NCBI GenBank assembly: GCA_002633025.1
Contig: NMRB01001425.1
Location: 84,916 to 148,915, forward strand
Length of the DNA: 64,000 nucleotides
Direction of reading: 5' to 3'
Origin: Notospermus geniculatus
Taxonomy: Eukaryota; Nemertea; Pilidiophora; Heteronemertea; Lineidae
Shown: piece by piece, positions 1 to 10,767 of the stretch
How positions within the stretch are numbered: position 1 is the stretch's first letter
Layout of the letters: each line of letters opens with the position of its first letter
Translations under genes and position numbers: made by a program
Notes under the pieces: generated by a model
What the model was told of the DNA's origin: nothing
Databases searched by the model: none
The model's input: the letters and a program-made list of their open reading frames with translations, nothing else

Positions 1-215
1 GGCCAATTTCGTTGCAACTTCGACAAACTATTAATAGGATGTCAGTGAACATGGATATCTATGCAGCTTTCCTGGGAATAGGCCAGGTTAGAAGCAATCT
101 GATGCATATGCATTAACTGTCTAGCCCTCAGTACCGCCATATATTACCCTTTGCGCTAGGACATTTGCTTGCTTGATCCCAGAGAACAAGGCCTGTGTGT
201 GATAAGATCCTTATA
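1..215. repeat. Dispersed repeat, copy 1
   Basis: This block matches 48723-48955 in the same orientation with scattered mismatches (shared landmarks: GATGTCAGTGAACATGGATA, TTTCCTGGGAAT, TACCGCC, ATATTACCCTTTGC). Weaker similarity continues to about 310, matching 49735-49800 (AAGAAAATTGATAG). No coding frame is convincing. It is probably a fragment of an old interspersed element. Confidence 0.6.
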
Positions 216-608
216 CTTCGTCTAAACATAGGTAACTTCATTCAAAAGTCTGTAGAGGGAATTTTTTAAATCGCGCTGACATGTGTAGTCTGTATTAAGA
301 AAATTGATAGATTCGGCGGGCACCCCGGTTTCCTCCTGTAGCATAAAAAACTCCCAATGTTGTCTATCGAGCTTTTAACGGCGAATTTAGCGCTTAGGCC
401 TACAGGGAGATTCAATTCATTAAAAGACTTGTCGACGATTACTGGCAAATTTTGCACTGGGGTAAATACAGCCCTCGAAGTCCCCCTCCCCTCCCCTTCC
501 CCTCCCCCCAACTATCATCAAGAATATCGGCTGTGGATGCAGCCGGTGTACGTACGGTGGTATTCATTAACGACTACATGTAGCCGCGATAAGGTAAATT
601 TCTATGGC
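216..608. other. Non-coding stretch with a C-rich tract
   Basis: No gene is seen. The only distinctive structure is a pyrimidine tract at about 482-509 made of four or more C-runs, which is G4-forming on the minus strand. Two short ORFs here have no coding support. Confidence 0.5.
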
Positions 609-776
609 GGGTACATCCTCGCGTCGAATCGATGTAGCCGCGATCAGCGGCCGTTTATTGTGTGGGTACATCCTCGCGTCGAATCGATGTAGCCGCGATC
701 AGCGGCCATTTATTGTGTGGGTACATCCTCGCGTCGAATCGATGTAGCCGTGACCGGGAGCCGTGATAAGCGGGGT
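609..776. repeat. 55-bp tandem repeat, three copies
   Basis: The word GTACATCCTCGCGTCGAATC recurs at 611, 666 and 721, a period of exactly 55 bp. The units are nearly identical, and the third diverges after GATGTAGCCG. A partial unit (TAGCCGCGATAAGG) precedes the array near 581. Confidence 0.85.
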
Positions 777-933
777 ACATGGAACATTTTCGATGTTGTA
801 AAAGCTTGAGATGTGAAGTAGTTTTGATTGCATCAAAAAATGTGGAGGTTACACAACAGTGTGAAAGTTTCTGGCAAGGGTACATTTTTGAATCCTTTGT
901 TTGAAATGCTGACTTTTTTTAAAATTCTCACTA

Positions 934-1775
934 CTAAATAATTCTCATTTCAAATAATAACGTGTTCAAGGTAGAAGTACTGGCGGAGCGTGTTGAATGC
1001 GCTTTGTACACACTTGTGTCAATCCCACTTTTTTGCATTGACAGTTTTATCCAACGAGCTATAGTTTCTGCACTGACCGCTTTATGCGGCTTTGTGTAAC
1101 TAATGAGCAATTGTTGCTCAGATCCACGCAAACACTCTGTCCGATGAAGGTAAACCTCCACAGTTCTGAGAGCACACAAGTTCTCATTATGATACGCACG
1201 GAAAGATACGGTTCCAAGGTGCCTTCCAGGCTTGGATTGTTTCAGTAGCTCGTCTATGTAGATTGACATTCTGTCACCATGAACATCGATATTGTTCACT
1301 TTCAAAACTTTAAGCGTTTGGACCCTTTGTCCCGATAAAATAGCGAGCAAGGTGGTAAGCTTCAGCGTTAGATCTCTGAGGGAGGCAGTGGCAGCCCGAA
1401 TGGATTCCAGATGCGCTAGCAGTATGCTAACGTCCCATGTGTGAGCATAACGGGGTAAGGAAGGTCTCTTATTAGCGACACCCCGCATGAAGCGTCGTAT
1501 TCTCGGGTGGTCACCGACCGCCACGCCATCCGGCAAGATTATAATTGTTGAGAGCGCCGACCTGGCAGTATTCAGTGCACTGTACCCCAAACCTGCCTGG
1601 AACAACTGATTTAGGAACTCTAGGACCACTGGCACAGAGGTCTTAGTCTTATCAAATCCTTTCTGATCACAAAATCTCGCCCATTTTCGTAAGGTAGATT
1701 TGTATTGCGTCTGAGTGGATTTTCTCCAAGATGCCATGATGACGTCAGTAGCTCCCTCACAAATCCCCTCCTTTT
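934..1775 (-). pseudogene. DIRS-type tyrosine recombinase, broken
   Basis: This is the integrase (YR) domain of a DIRS-like retrotransposon, which joins circular element DNA to the host chromosome. The minus-strand frame ending at 934 carries a SAM-like core-binding region (ASWRKSTQTQYKSTLRKWAR, then NTARSALSTI). The catalytic domain follows, with an arginine in SGQRVQTL (about residue 207 of the open frame) and HSTRSAS (H316, R319). The C-terminal block with the nucleophilic tyrosine is missing from this frame. A tail-like stretch (LRQYFYLEH) sits in another frame at about 950-997, so a deletion with frameshift removed the sequence between. The N-terminal ~58 residues of the open frame are not the true continuation; the real upstream sequence is in the frame at 1765-1997. 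It is non-functional as it stands. Confidence 0.85.
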
Positions 1776-1997
1776 CGAGAGTGTTCCTGATAAGGCCCAA
1801 GCCATCAGAGTCATGGATTTCCGTAGCGAGTGTAGTTGATCTGGTGATCCCGGAAGTAGAAGCAACTTGGCCGACCTTGGCAGCATCACTGGGTGGTCCA
1901 TCAGAAGTCGTATCAATGTTGGGTACCATGTTTGCGTAGTCCAATGTGGCATGATGACAATGGCCGTGGCTTTGTCCGCCGCTATCTTCTTCAACAC
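1765..1997 (-). pseudogene. DIRS linker between RNase H and recombinase, shifted frame
   Basis: A minus-strand frame reads VPHW/MPHW-like, then TQTWYPTLIRLLMDHPVML and MAWALSG. This is the conserved stretch that joins RNase H to the recombinase in DIRS elements. It runs into the recombinase frame only after a shift at about 1760-1775, where LSKRRGF and LEKEGI are two readings of the same bases. It belongs to the same dead copy as the neighbouring pieces. Confidence 0.7.
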
Positions 1998-2599
1998 CGC
2001 AGGGATTTGGCTGAAGGGGGGAAAATATAGGGTGTGAGATTTCCCCAGTTTACAGAAAAAGCATCAATGGCAATCGCAAACAGGTCAGGCATCCAGGCAA
2101 TGTACTTTTTCAATTGGGTATTTACCCTGGAGGCAAATAAGTCTATGTCAACTGGAATGTCTGGGAAACGTTTTACGACCATCTGGAAAACATTACTGTC
2201 CAGTTTCCATTCGGTTTCATGCCGGAAATGTCTACTTCTCTTATCGGCCTCGTTATTGTATAAAGTTTGCGTTGTCCAATGTGGTACTATGACAATGGCC
2301 GTGGCTTCGTCCGCCGCTATCTTCTTCAACACCGCAGGGATTTGGCTGAAGGGGGAAAAATATAGGGTGTGAGATTTCCCCAGTTTACAGAAAAAGCATC
2401 AATTGCGATCGCAAATGGGTCAGGCATCCAGGCAATGTACTTTTTTAATTGGGTATTTACCCTGGAGGCAAATAAGTCTATGTCAACTGGAATGTCTGGG
2501 GAACTTTTTACGACCATCTGGAAAACATTACTGTCCAGTTTCCATTCGGTTTCATGCCGGAAATGTCTACTTCTCTTATCGGCCTCGTTATTGTATACC
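1930..2599. repeat. 335-bp tandem duplication inside the DIRS element
   Basis: Sequence 1930-2264 is repeated as 2265-2599 (GTTTGCG at 1930 and 2265; CGTTATTGTA at 2251 and 2586). The offset is exactly 335 bp with few mismatches. Because 335 is not a multiple of three, the duplication alone breaks the polyprotein. At the junction the linker motif WTTQT runs directly into LYNNEADK of the RNase H domain. Confidence 0.9.
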
Positions 2600-2757
2600 C
2601 CTGGGATATGCTGAATTGCAAGAGTGTTCCCTCTCGCAATAGCCCAATGCCAGATGGCTCTAGCAACTCTGTTGCACTCTGGTGACCTGCTGCCACCCAT
2701 CTCACGCACATATGCCACCGTGGTCTGGTTATCTGACATTATCTTGATGGGGGTCAT
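2000..2757 (-). pseudogene. DIRS-type RNase H domain, truncated, with partial second copy
   Basis: The frame at 2326-2757 reads SDNQTTVAYVREMGG, IQHIPGVYNNEADKRSR and DLFASRVNTQLKKYIAW, then YIFPP. This is the RNase H end of a DIRS reverse-transcriptase polyprotein, which degrades RNA in the RNA-DNA hybrid. The second copy at 1991-2264 starts within NNEADK. Both copies leave frame after YIFPP, where a homopolymer of G/A is one base short. The reverse-transcriptase part is absent: the DIRS sequence stops at about 2749, where foldback-element sequence begins. Confidence 0.85.
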
Positions 2758-3175
2758 CCCTATGTGTCCCGGGTCCTATGTGTCCCGGATTCTATGCGTC
2801 CCGGGTTCTATACGTCCCGGGTTCTATGTGTCCCCAGTTCCATATGGCTGTCTCAGTTATGATTGGCCTTGTCCTCATTTTGTTCTCAAGTGGAGTCGAC
2901 GAACACATATCTTAATAATCATGGATGGATGTATTTACTAAAATAAATCAGCGTTAGCATTCATTATGAATTCTGATACATGTACGGTTGGAAACATCAC
3001 TAAAAATGTGGATTAAGAATTTGAAAGCCTTCTGGTGGAGTGTGAAGCTACCAAGGGAATGCCCGTGGGTATGTATTGAAAATGAGTAATGATAGATGGG
3101 CCGTGGAACTACTGCTTTTCATCGTGGAAGTTGTACATTAATGCTAACGTTGATTTATTTTAGTTAATACAAGGG
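2750..3175. mobile_element. Partial foldback element, one arm
   Basis: It starts GGGGTCATCCCTATGTGTCC, then carries degenerate 15-16 bp units (GTCCCGGGTTCTATGC) to about 2840. It continues into sequence shared with the complete element at 58335-59174, including CTCAAGTGGAGTCGACGAAC. Internal inverted repeats flank a loop at 2937-2966 and 3138-3167 (CTAAAATAAATCA, GCGTTAGCATT and its complement). The right arm is missing. It lies directly against the DIRS fragment. Confidence 0.75.
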
Positions 3176-3179
3176 GATG

Positions 3180-3955
3180 AGATTTAAAACTTGAAAATAA
3201 GAAGTTGCATATTTCTTGAATATCTCCAGGAAAAAGTTGTTTTTAACACCTGCGATTCGTTTATTTCATGGAAAAACCGATAAGTACTTTGATTGTTTTG
3301 GCTTCCACATTTCACATGGTCCGCATCTGATAGAATTTTCATGGTTTTTTTGAGAAATGACAGCTTAATGTGCAAATCGTATGAGACAGAACACGTACGT
3401 TTTTCTTGATATTTCTGCGGCTGTTGCTTCTTACAGATGAAATTTTGGTCATATCGACTTCCATTCGATATATAAGTGAAAATATACACACTAAACCATC
3501 CTTTTGGGCAAGTGTTCCTTTTGCCACCATGCTCGCACAGTCGATGTCACAGTTTTACTTTACTTCAACACCACATTGCTGGCAGCACTTGTTGATTCTC
3601 ATATTTTGAATGATTAATGATGCTTTTTTGTGATGGTGCACGTAATAAACAAGACGCATGCATCTTTATGTGTATTTAACCAACCTGTTTTTCATTGAAA
3701 ACGTGCCAATTACTTTGATCACCATTTAACTTAGTTATGTACGTGTTGGTGGTGCTATTTCTCGAATTACAGTTGAATCATCTGAAATATCTACAACAAG
3801 GCATTTCAAATCCTGTAACATGATCACAAAGGCAAGAAAATAACATATAAGAGCCAAATGTTTACTTTATTTTAAAAATTTTGTAAATTTCTTGCACAAT
3901 AATGTTCACCAAAGTACTTCTTTTGAAAACTGCAATAATTTTTGTTGTTTGTAAT
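3180..3955. other. AT-rich intergenic sequence
   Basis: I see no gene, no repeat family and no RNA here. Two overlapping minus-strand ORFs of 63 and 101 codons have low-complexity, non-conserved translations and I do not support them. Confidence 0.4.
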
Positions 3956-3959
3956 GGCA

Positions 3960-5310
3960 TTCAGCACAATAATCATTTGAAAATGGCATTCACGACCAAA
4001 ATACTTGACCCATTTGAGAATGGCATTAAAACTGAAATTTTTACCCATTCTTTTCGGACTGCAATTTTTGACCCATTTGATAATACCATTCAGTTACATT
4101 ATCAAATGGATCTAAAGTATTTGTCCTCAATGGCATTCTCAAATAGATTAAAAGTACCCTCCTCATGACATTCTCAAATGGGTAAAAACTATTTGTCCTG
4201 AATGACACTCTCAAATGGATCAAAAGGTTTTGTCCTCAATGACATTATCAATTGGGTAAAAAAAATTTGTCCTCAATGACATTCTCAAATCGGTAAAATG
4301 TTTTTGTCCAGAATGGATTCTCGAATTTGCCAAACATTTTTAGCCTCTATGGCATTCTCAAATGGGTCAAAAAATTTTGTCGTCATTAATTGATTCTAAT
4401 ATGTCTAAATGGTAAAAAGTTTTATCCATTTACAATGTCATTCAGCACCAAATGTTTTGCTCATTTGAGAATGTCATTGAGTACAAAAATTTTTGATCCA
4501 CTTGAGAATGCCATTGAGGACGAAGGTTGTTTGAGAATGTTATTCTGGACAGAAATTTTTCACCCGTTTGAGATTGCCATTGAGGACGAAAATTTTTGAG
4601 CCATTTGAGAATGTCATTGTGGACAAAACTTTTTGGTCCATTTGAGAATGTCATTGTGGACAAAATTTTTTGGTCCATTTGAGAATGTCATTGTGGACAA
4701 AAAAGTTTGATCCATTTGAGAATGTCATTGTGGACAAAAATTTTTGGTCCATTTGAGAATGTCATTGTGGACAAAAATTTTTGATCCATTTGAGAATGTC
4801 ATTGTGGACAAAATTTTTTGATCCATTTGAGAATGTCATTGTGGACAAAATTTTTTGATCCATTTGAGAATGTCATTTTGGACAAAAATTTTTGATCCAT
4901 TTGAGAATGTCATTGAGGACAAATTTTTTTACCCTTTTGACCCTTTTTGAGAATGTCATTCTGGACAGAAATTTTTAACCTGTTTGAGAATGTCATTTTG
5001 AAAATGTCATTGATGACGAAAGTTTTGACCAATTTGATAATCAGTCTCATTGTGGACGAAATTTTTTTATCCTTTTGAGAATGTCATTGAGGACAAAAAT
5101 TTTTCATCCATTTGAAGATGTCATTGAGGACGAAATTTTTTTACCCTTTGGAGAACTTCATTTTGGACAGAAGATTTTGACCAATTTGAGAATTTTTTCA
5201 TTCCACAATGTGGACAAAATCTTTTGACCCATTTGAGAATGTCACTTACTACGAAAGTTTTTCACCCATTTGCGAATGCCATTTGGATGTGAAATTTTTT
5301 GACCCTGCAA
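3960..5310. repeat. 37-bp minisatellite with an inverted internal block
   Basis: About 35 degenerate units have the consensus CATTTGAGAATGTCATTGTG followed by GACAAAAATTTTTGATC (37 bp). Units at about 4600-4900 are nearly perfect. Units at 3966-4100 and 4430-5300 read in one direction. Those at about 4100-4385 read in the other (TCAAATGGGTAAAA, TTGTCCTCAATGACATTCTC). ORFs across the array are repeat artefacts. Confidence 0.9.
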
Positions 5311-5458
5311 TATTTAATAAGACAGTGCAAAGTGCACTGTGCCAACTTTGCTTGACAGCATGGTGATGGAAATCATAAGCCACCATTCAATATATAGGGC
5401 CTATGAAGTTCCAACATGCCAAAATGGCATTGTGTTTACTATGAACATGCACCTCATA

Positions 5459-5710
5459 TAAGCCGTGGTTACACTACATTGAAATACCCGGGTTTTTTGA
5501 CACCCGGGTCTAGCCCTGCTCAGTGTGAAAAATCCCTCCCTAGCCCCGGTGCCTGTCAACACTACTCAAATTTTGTGACGGGGACGTAAATTAAACCCTC
5601 CAAAAACCGTTCGAGCTCGGAGGGGATTATTACACCGCGTTTTTAACAGGTGTGACCAGAAAAAACCCGGGTTCGACACAGGTTTTTTATGTAGTGTAAC
5701 AAGGGCTATA
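5459..5710. mobile_element. MITE with terminal inverted repeats
   Basis: The ends are imperfect inverted repeats (left ATAAGCCGTGGTTACACTAC; right GTAGTGTAACAAGGGCTAT). Inside is a second inverted pair around AAAACCCGGGTT. It is about 250 bp, has no ORF and is AT-flanked. Confidence 0.75.
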
Positions 5711-5833
5711 ATAAAAGCTGTGATCTCCTCCAAACTATTATTATAGGTAATTTATCAAGGGAGGTTTCTGATTTTCAATGTTGCATGTTAATTTCAAATT
5801 TTTGCCATTAGATTAGCATGTTGCACAGTTACT

Positions 5834-6076
5834 TAAAGGCCTTGTCACACTTCTGTGTATCCTAATTCCTTATGAGTTATGCACTGACATTTTATTTTGT
5901 ATGCAGTCATGAGCGTAATACGCACCTCATATGCATCTCAATTATCATGTGTATGTTTTATATATGGAACATGAAACTTACAGAAAATGATTAGATGCAT
6001 ATGAGGTGCGTATTTTGCATTTGAGAAAAAAATCAATGCACAACTTAGGATACACAAAAGTGTGACATGGCCCTTA
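5834..6076. mobile_element. MITE with ~30-bp terminal inverted repeats
   Basis: Left TAAAGGCCTTGTCACACTTC pairs with right AAGTGTGACATGGCCCTTA. Internal arms pair as well (ATACGCACCTCATATGCATC with GATGCATATGAGGTGCGTAT). It is a non-autonomous element of 243 bp. Confidence 0.8.
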
Positions 6077-6120
6077 CTGAGATATCCAATAAGAACACCA
6101 AAAAAGCAACGAACTACATT

Positions 6121-6200
6121 ACAGTACAGGTATAAAGTCAACTCCGATATTTGCAAATTTCGAACCCCAACGGGGGTCTTCCTCAGGCACTTTTGAGTAG
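6121..6200 (-). ncRNA. Hammerhead-like hairpin motif, locus 1
   Basis: On the minus strand the order is AAAAGTGC, CTGAGGA, a GC-rich hairpin (GACCCC loop GGGGTTC), GAAA, a short palindrome ATTTGCAAAT, ATC, then GACTTT, which can pair back with AAAGT. This is the layout of a type I hammerhead ribozyme (CUGANGA, stem II, GAAA, stem III, NUH), except for one extra A before stem II. Related loci are at 22078-22276, 47263-47345 and 59450-59510. Whether it acts as a ribozyme is inference. Confidence 0.4.
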
Positions 6201-6916
6201 AAATCTCAGAAATGAATTAGGAGGATCTTAGTTGTTGATTATAATAGTTATAATGAAGAAGCAAACCCTGAAAAACAATACGCACTGTTGGGTGCTGTGG
6301 GGCTGATTACAAGAGAATACCTGTATATACAGAGGTTTGCTATAGTCCAGTAAATTTAAGCGAAAATTCGGGCGAACCGGGAACAAATTGCAACAGAAGG
6401 TTTTTTTGCTTATGTTTTATTAGGTCACCTTGGACATCATATCCAAAATCCCCCAAAATCAGCACTTTTATTATTTTCGAGTCATCTGCATGGGGCCACA
6501 TAGCACATTGGACTTGGAGCGCTTTGGATTAAGGCGTTCCTGATTTACAGCACTTTTGATGATTTTTGGGTTACGCCACCTGGTAGCCATATTTGAAGTC
6601 AAATACAGGCCGAAATTTTACATGCATGTGAAGGTCATCTAGATTGAGGTAAACATAAAATTTGAGCACTCTGCTTCAAGCCGTTCCCGAGAAATAGCAC
6701 TTACTTTATTTTCAGGTTACGCCATACTGGATGTCCAACAGTGTTACTATATTGTAAATCAGGCATGCTGGTAAACGTTACCACTTACTTTTTTCCATAT
6801 AGTGGGTGAGGTAAAGTCTACTGTTTTTGAAAGTGTTACTTTACCTCACCCAATCAATATGAGACATAAATCTTTTGTAATTTCAAACAGTTTCTGCTTT
6901 AGCTAGCAAGGTAACT
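6200..6916. other. Intergenic sequence without recognised features
   Basis: I see no gene and no clear repeat. A repeated phrase about GGTTACGCCA (6572, 6716) suggests a degraded internal duplication. Confidence 0.35.
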
Positions 6917-7037
6917 CAGGGCCATATGCACAGTGCTTCCTTGAGTGTGAGGTCGACCTTTAGGTATTGTTTGCAGGGCAGAATACAAAAAATTAAGGTC
7001 GATCTTACACTTGAGGAAGCTCTGTGCATACGGCCCT
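6917..7037. mobile_element. Small MITE, GGGCCGTATGCA family
   Basis: Ends CAGGGCCATATGCACAG and CTGTGCATACGGCCCTA are inverted repeats, and inner arms (CTTCCTTGAGTGTGAGGTCG) pair as well. The ends resemble the larger elements at 43174-43740 and 44114-44385. It abuts the next MITE. Confidence 0.7.
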
Positions 7038-7182
7038 AAGGCTAGGGATACACTGAACGCGATTTACCCATCGCGCGCGATTTTCGCACGAATCTCTTTT
7101 GTTTCGGAGGCATTGCGGCATGAAATAACAAAGAAACAACGCGCGCGATGGGTAAATCGCGTTCAGTCTATCCCTAGCCTTA
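7038..7182. mobile_element. 145-bp palindromic MITE, copy 1
   Basis: Arms AAGGCTAGGGATACACTGAA and its complement enclose CGCGATTTACCCATCGCGCG. The copy at 37531-37675 is the same length and differs at about one base, so the family moved recently. The two overlapping ORFs here are the element read on both strands. Confidence 0.85.
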
Positions 7183-9000
7183 GTGTTTTTGATTATGGAC
7201 ACCTTCATGCACTTTTTGTTTTTCCATTTTGAAATTTGATCTTTGCATTGCATGTTTGTTTACGTTGTGTTCTGAATCAATACTAATAGATTGTATTCCT
7301 GTTACCCTTTTTATTAATAGTTGGGCTCAAGTTAAAGTGGCCTGTTGACCTGCTGACGAGTTCCTGTTCAGGCTGCAGGGGCCCCCTAACATGAAAAGGA
7401 CGAAACTGTAATGACATCACATGTGAATTATTCTTAATGATACATTGTCAATGTATGAAGTTTGTCCACAAATTTGCTACTAGTATAACAATTCAATAAC
7501 AATTCCAATACATACCATATATGTATCATTAAATCACACAAAAGTGACATGTCACTACAGTCCAGGTCTTAAGGCCTGGATACACTTTTCCTTGTAGGCC
7601 TATTGAGTTCTCTATACGATACAAAAGTGAAAGTTTTAAAACTTACTGGGTATTCATAATACGTGTATGTGCATTCCTTCCCATAAAGGAATTTTTCCTT
7701 TTCATGAAACTTTTTCAATTTTGCTCCCTCCCCTCTTTTGAAAGTAATGTTGACCAGGTTTAAAAAGTAGGCCTACATACTGTAAAGCTGGAAAATTTCG
7801 CATACAGGAAACTTTTGCAAATTTCGCGAGAGTGCAAACTCATTAAATTTAACCTCATTAGAACCTATGATAAAAATGTTTTTGTGATCCGACCAATGGT
7901 TACGGTTGAATCACACTTAAAGATTTCAACTGCGATCGGTAATTGCCCCCGTACTGCCCAAGGCGAAGGGGCTTGACACGGATTACTTGCTATAAATTCG
8001 GTGTTCCCGGGTGGGAAATGCATAAGATTCATGTCATTTTTTAATGTTATTTCAATTTATTTTCCGCGCGAAAACAATCTTTTGGTCTCCTGACAGTAAA
8101 ACTTTCATCAAAACGTTCAATCAGCACCTCATTTTACTACCTTTTAAATTTCAACACCAAGCAGGCAACCAAAAGAAGTGGATAATACTAGTTAATTTGA
8201 AATTGGCCCAGCTAGGCCCATAACGTATTAAAATGACATCTCGCGGGATTCACTCGATACAACTGTGATCCATACAACCTATGATTAGCCTTTGGCGGAG
8301 GAATTGGTCACTTGCGATTCGGTACTGCCCAGGCCGAAATGTCATTTTTTAAACGTTATTTTAATTTATTTTTTGGGGTGAAAACAATCCACTTCTTTTG
8401 GTTTGCCTTCTGGGTGTTGAAAGTTGAAAGGTCACATGAGTGTTTACTGAACGTGTTCTTCTTTCAACAACAACTGACAAATTAAGTTTCAAAGTAATTG
8501 ATATGATAGCAATAAAAGGTAAAGTTTTTGTCTGATCCATTCCTGTAGGAAGATGTAGGCCTAACATGCATATCAGATGAAAGGCACATATGACCTTTGG
8601 ACACAACTGTGCCACAGTTGGTGTTAATTGGCCCTGCGGTTACAAAACGTTCCCTGCTAACGGCCGCGACTGGCGAAAATATCCTGTCGCAAATATGTCT
8701 ATAAGTCTTGATTCGCGAAAATTTCCTGCCGCGAAAGTATCTTGCTTTAAAGTATACTGTGTCCAAGGTCATTTTTAGTTTTGGCTAACCATTAGCCTAC
8801 TTGTCGTAAGGCATGTTTGTTCGAAAACATTTACGAGCATCACAGTACATGTACCTACCATACAAATGTTGGCAAATATTCTGGACAATACAAAAATACC
8901 TACGTACCTGATATCCTCTAAAACATCTTGAAACGTCCTAGAACATTCTGGCACAATGTTGGCAAAATAGAAAGTTGCAACTATTTTGGAACATTTGTGC
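7183..9000. other. Intergenic sequence with degraded duplications
   Basis: No gene is recognised. Sequence around 7930-8180 is partly repeated around 8290-8400 (GAAAACAATC, TACTGCCCA). At about 8630-8680 a block (GGTTACAAAACGTTCCCTGC) matches 59206-59245 in inverse orientation, and both weakly translate as a GYxTxPANGR phrase, probably an old dispersed element. Confidence 0.4.
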
Positions 9001-9009
9001 TAAGAGGGG

Positions 9010-9315
9010 TCGTTCTATTGGCCAATGAGTGAGCAGTTTCAACTAGGTCATGTGCTGTTCAAAAGGACGGGGGTCCTGGAACAAGTCAGAACAACCTGCA
9101 ACATTTGCTGCGCAGTGTTCTGGCTTGTTTTAATAATAAGCCAGAACATTGCCCAGCAGTACCAGTACATGTAGACAAGCCTTAAGATGTTCAAGGTAGG
9201 CCAATGAATGAATAGTTTCAGGTCATGTGCTGCTCAAAGGGACAGGCGTCCTAGAACAATTCAGAACAATTTTCAACATTTGCTTGGCAGGCTTGTTGTA
9301 ATAAAAATAGTGCCT
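9010..9315. repeat. Degenerate tandem duplication, ~185-bp offset
   Basis: The block GGCCAATGAGTGAGCAGTTT ... CAACATTTGCT at about 9019-9106 recurs at about 9200-9290 (GGCCAATGAATGAATAGTTT). Between the copies is a hairpin (TGTTCTGGCTT and AAGCCAGAACA). Confidence 0.65.
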
Positions 9316-10765
9316 AGATGTGCCTTACGAATACCGTCGGAATGATGTTATTGATGGAGTACATTGCCCATCCCACTAAGCCACAGCAACATGATCATTT
9401 GGGCAAGCTTGTTACAGTCAGGAATACCCACACCACTTCCACAGAAATGTGACATCAATTCGGCGAATTATTCAGGAGTTACAGTTTGGAATACGAAATT
9501 CGCAGAGCAGAGGTCCTGCCGGCCGCCATATTTGAAACCCCTTTAGACTGAAATTTAGCTCACACAGTAGGTTACATAATAGGCCCTATACATAAAAGCA
9601 AGGTTGAAACATCCTAGCTTGAATTGTTTTTAGATTTTGACAAAGTACCGGTGCACTGTTGAAGGTTGCCCCTGAGCCTTATTTTACTTCCTTAAACTTG
9701 GTACATTCATAAACGGAATATTCTTATTAGTATTGATGCATCTTCCCACCAAATTAAAAAACTTTAAAAGTCTGATGAGTAAAATTATGTCAAATCGACA
9801 ACCCTGAACATGTAATTACATAGGAACCAACCATAAAAATATAGTTCATCTAGCTAGCAGAGTTCATGAGATATGGCCAGAATGTGCTTTTTGCAAAGCG
9901 CCCCTGGTTATTGCAGTGATTTATAATACAAGTTACTGTTGCCACAATTTGTCCATTCACCGAGTTCCTAGGTCAAGCAATTGATTATAGAAGCATGCCA
10001 CCATTGAATCGATTGATAAGAAACATTTGAATACAATAACGACGGATGATGCGCTATCACAAAAAAATGAACTGTCCTTAATTACAGGTTTGCCAGAAAG
10101 TGATAGCCTACCATGTAATTTGTTGAAAAAGTCCACACTATCTAGCTGATATATTGCCATTTCGACAGGAGTAAAGTTATTAATATTGACCATCTTACGT
10201 GAAAATGTCAGCTTATTGTAAATGTTTAATTATTTTGAACTTGCGTGATAAAAAATTGACACCAGACTGAAATAAATTTCAGATTTTGAGGCAAAAATAA
10301 TCATACTTTCGCACATCATATTTCAATGACAATGACAATGCAATATAAGTTTCTGAAATTTTACCTTAATGAAAATTAGGATTTTCATTGAACATCATTC
10401 ATACATGGTACAAATGTCAGTGTTTGTATTATGGTGGTCTATCTGCCACAGCAATAACAGTATCTTCGAAAGGAACCTTTGTTTGGTCACCCCCAACATA
10501 CACACAAAAAATCAATTTGATTGGACCAACTGTTTTCTTTTAAATGACTGGAAATGGCTGAAATGAATTTCATCACTGTTAAACATAAGTTCATTAATGC
10601 ACAGTTAATCTGACAACCCTTGTTGATCATTCGACAACAGTCAACTTTCTTTCATATGCCATTACAAGTGACATGCCCACATACATAATACAACAGAACT
10701 TCTGATAGGCTAATTTCAATGCACTCAAGTCTTATTGCCCAATGAAACGTCCCCTGTTAACAGAC
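9316..10765. other. Intergenic sequence without recognised features
   Basis: I see no gene, RNA or clear mobile element. Short ORFs at 9957-10193 and 10369-10566 have no recognisable similarity. Confidence 0.35.
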
Positions 10766-10767
10766 TA

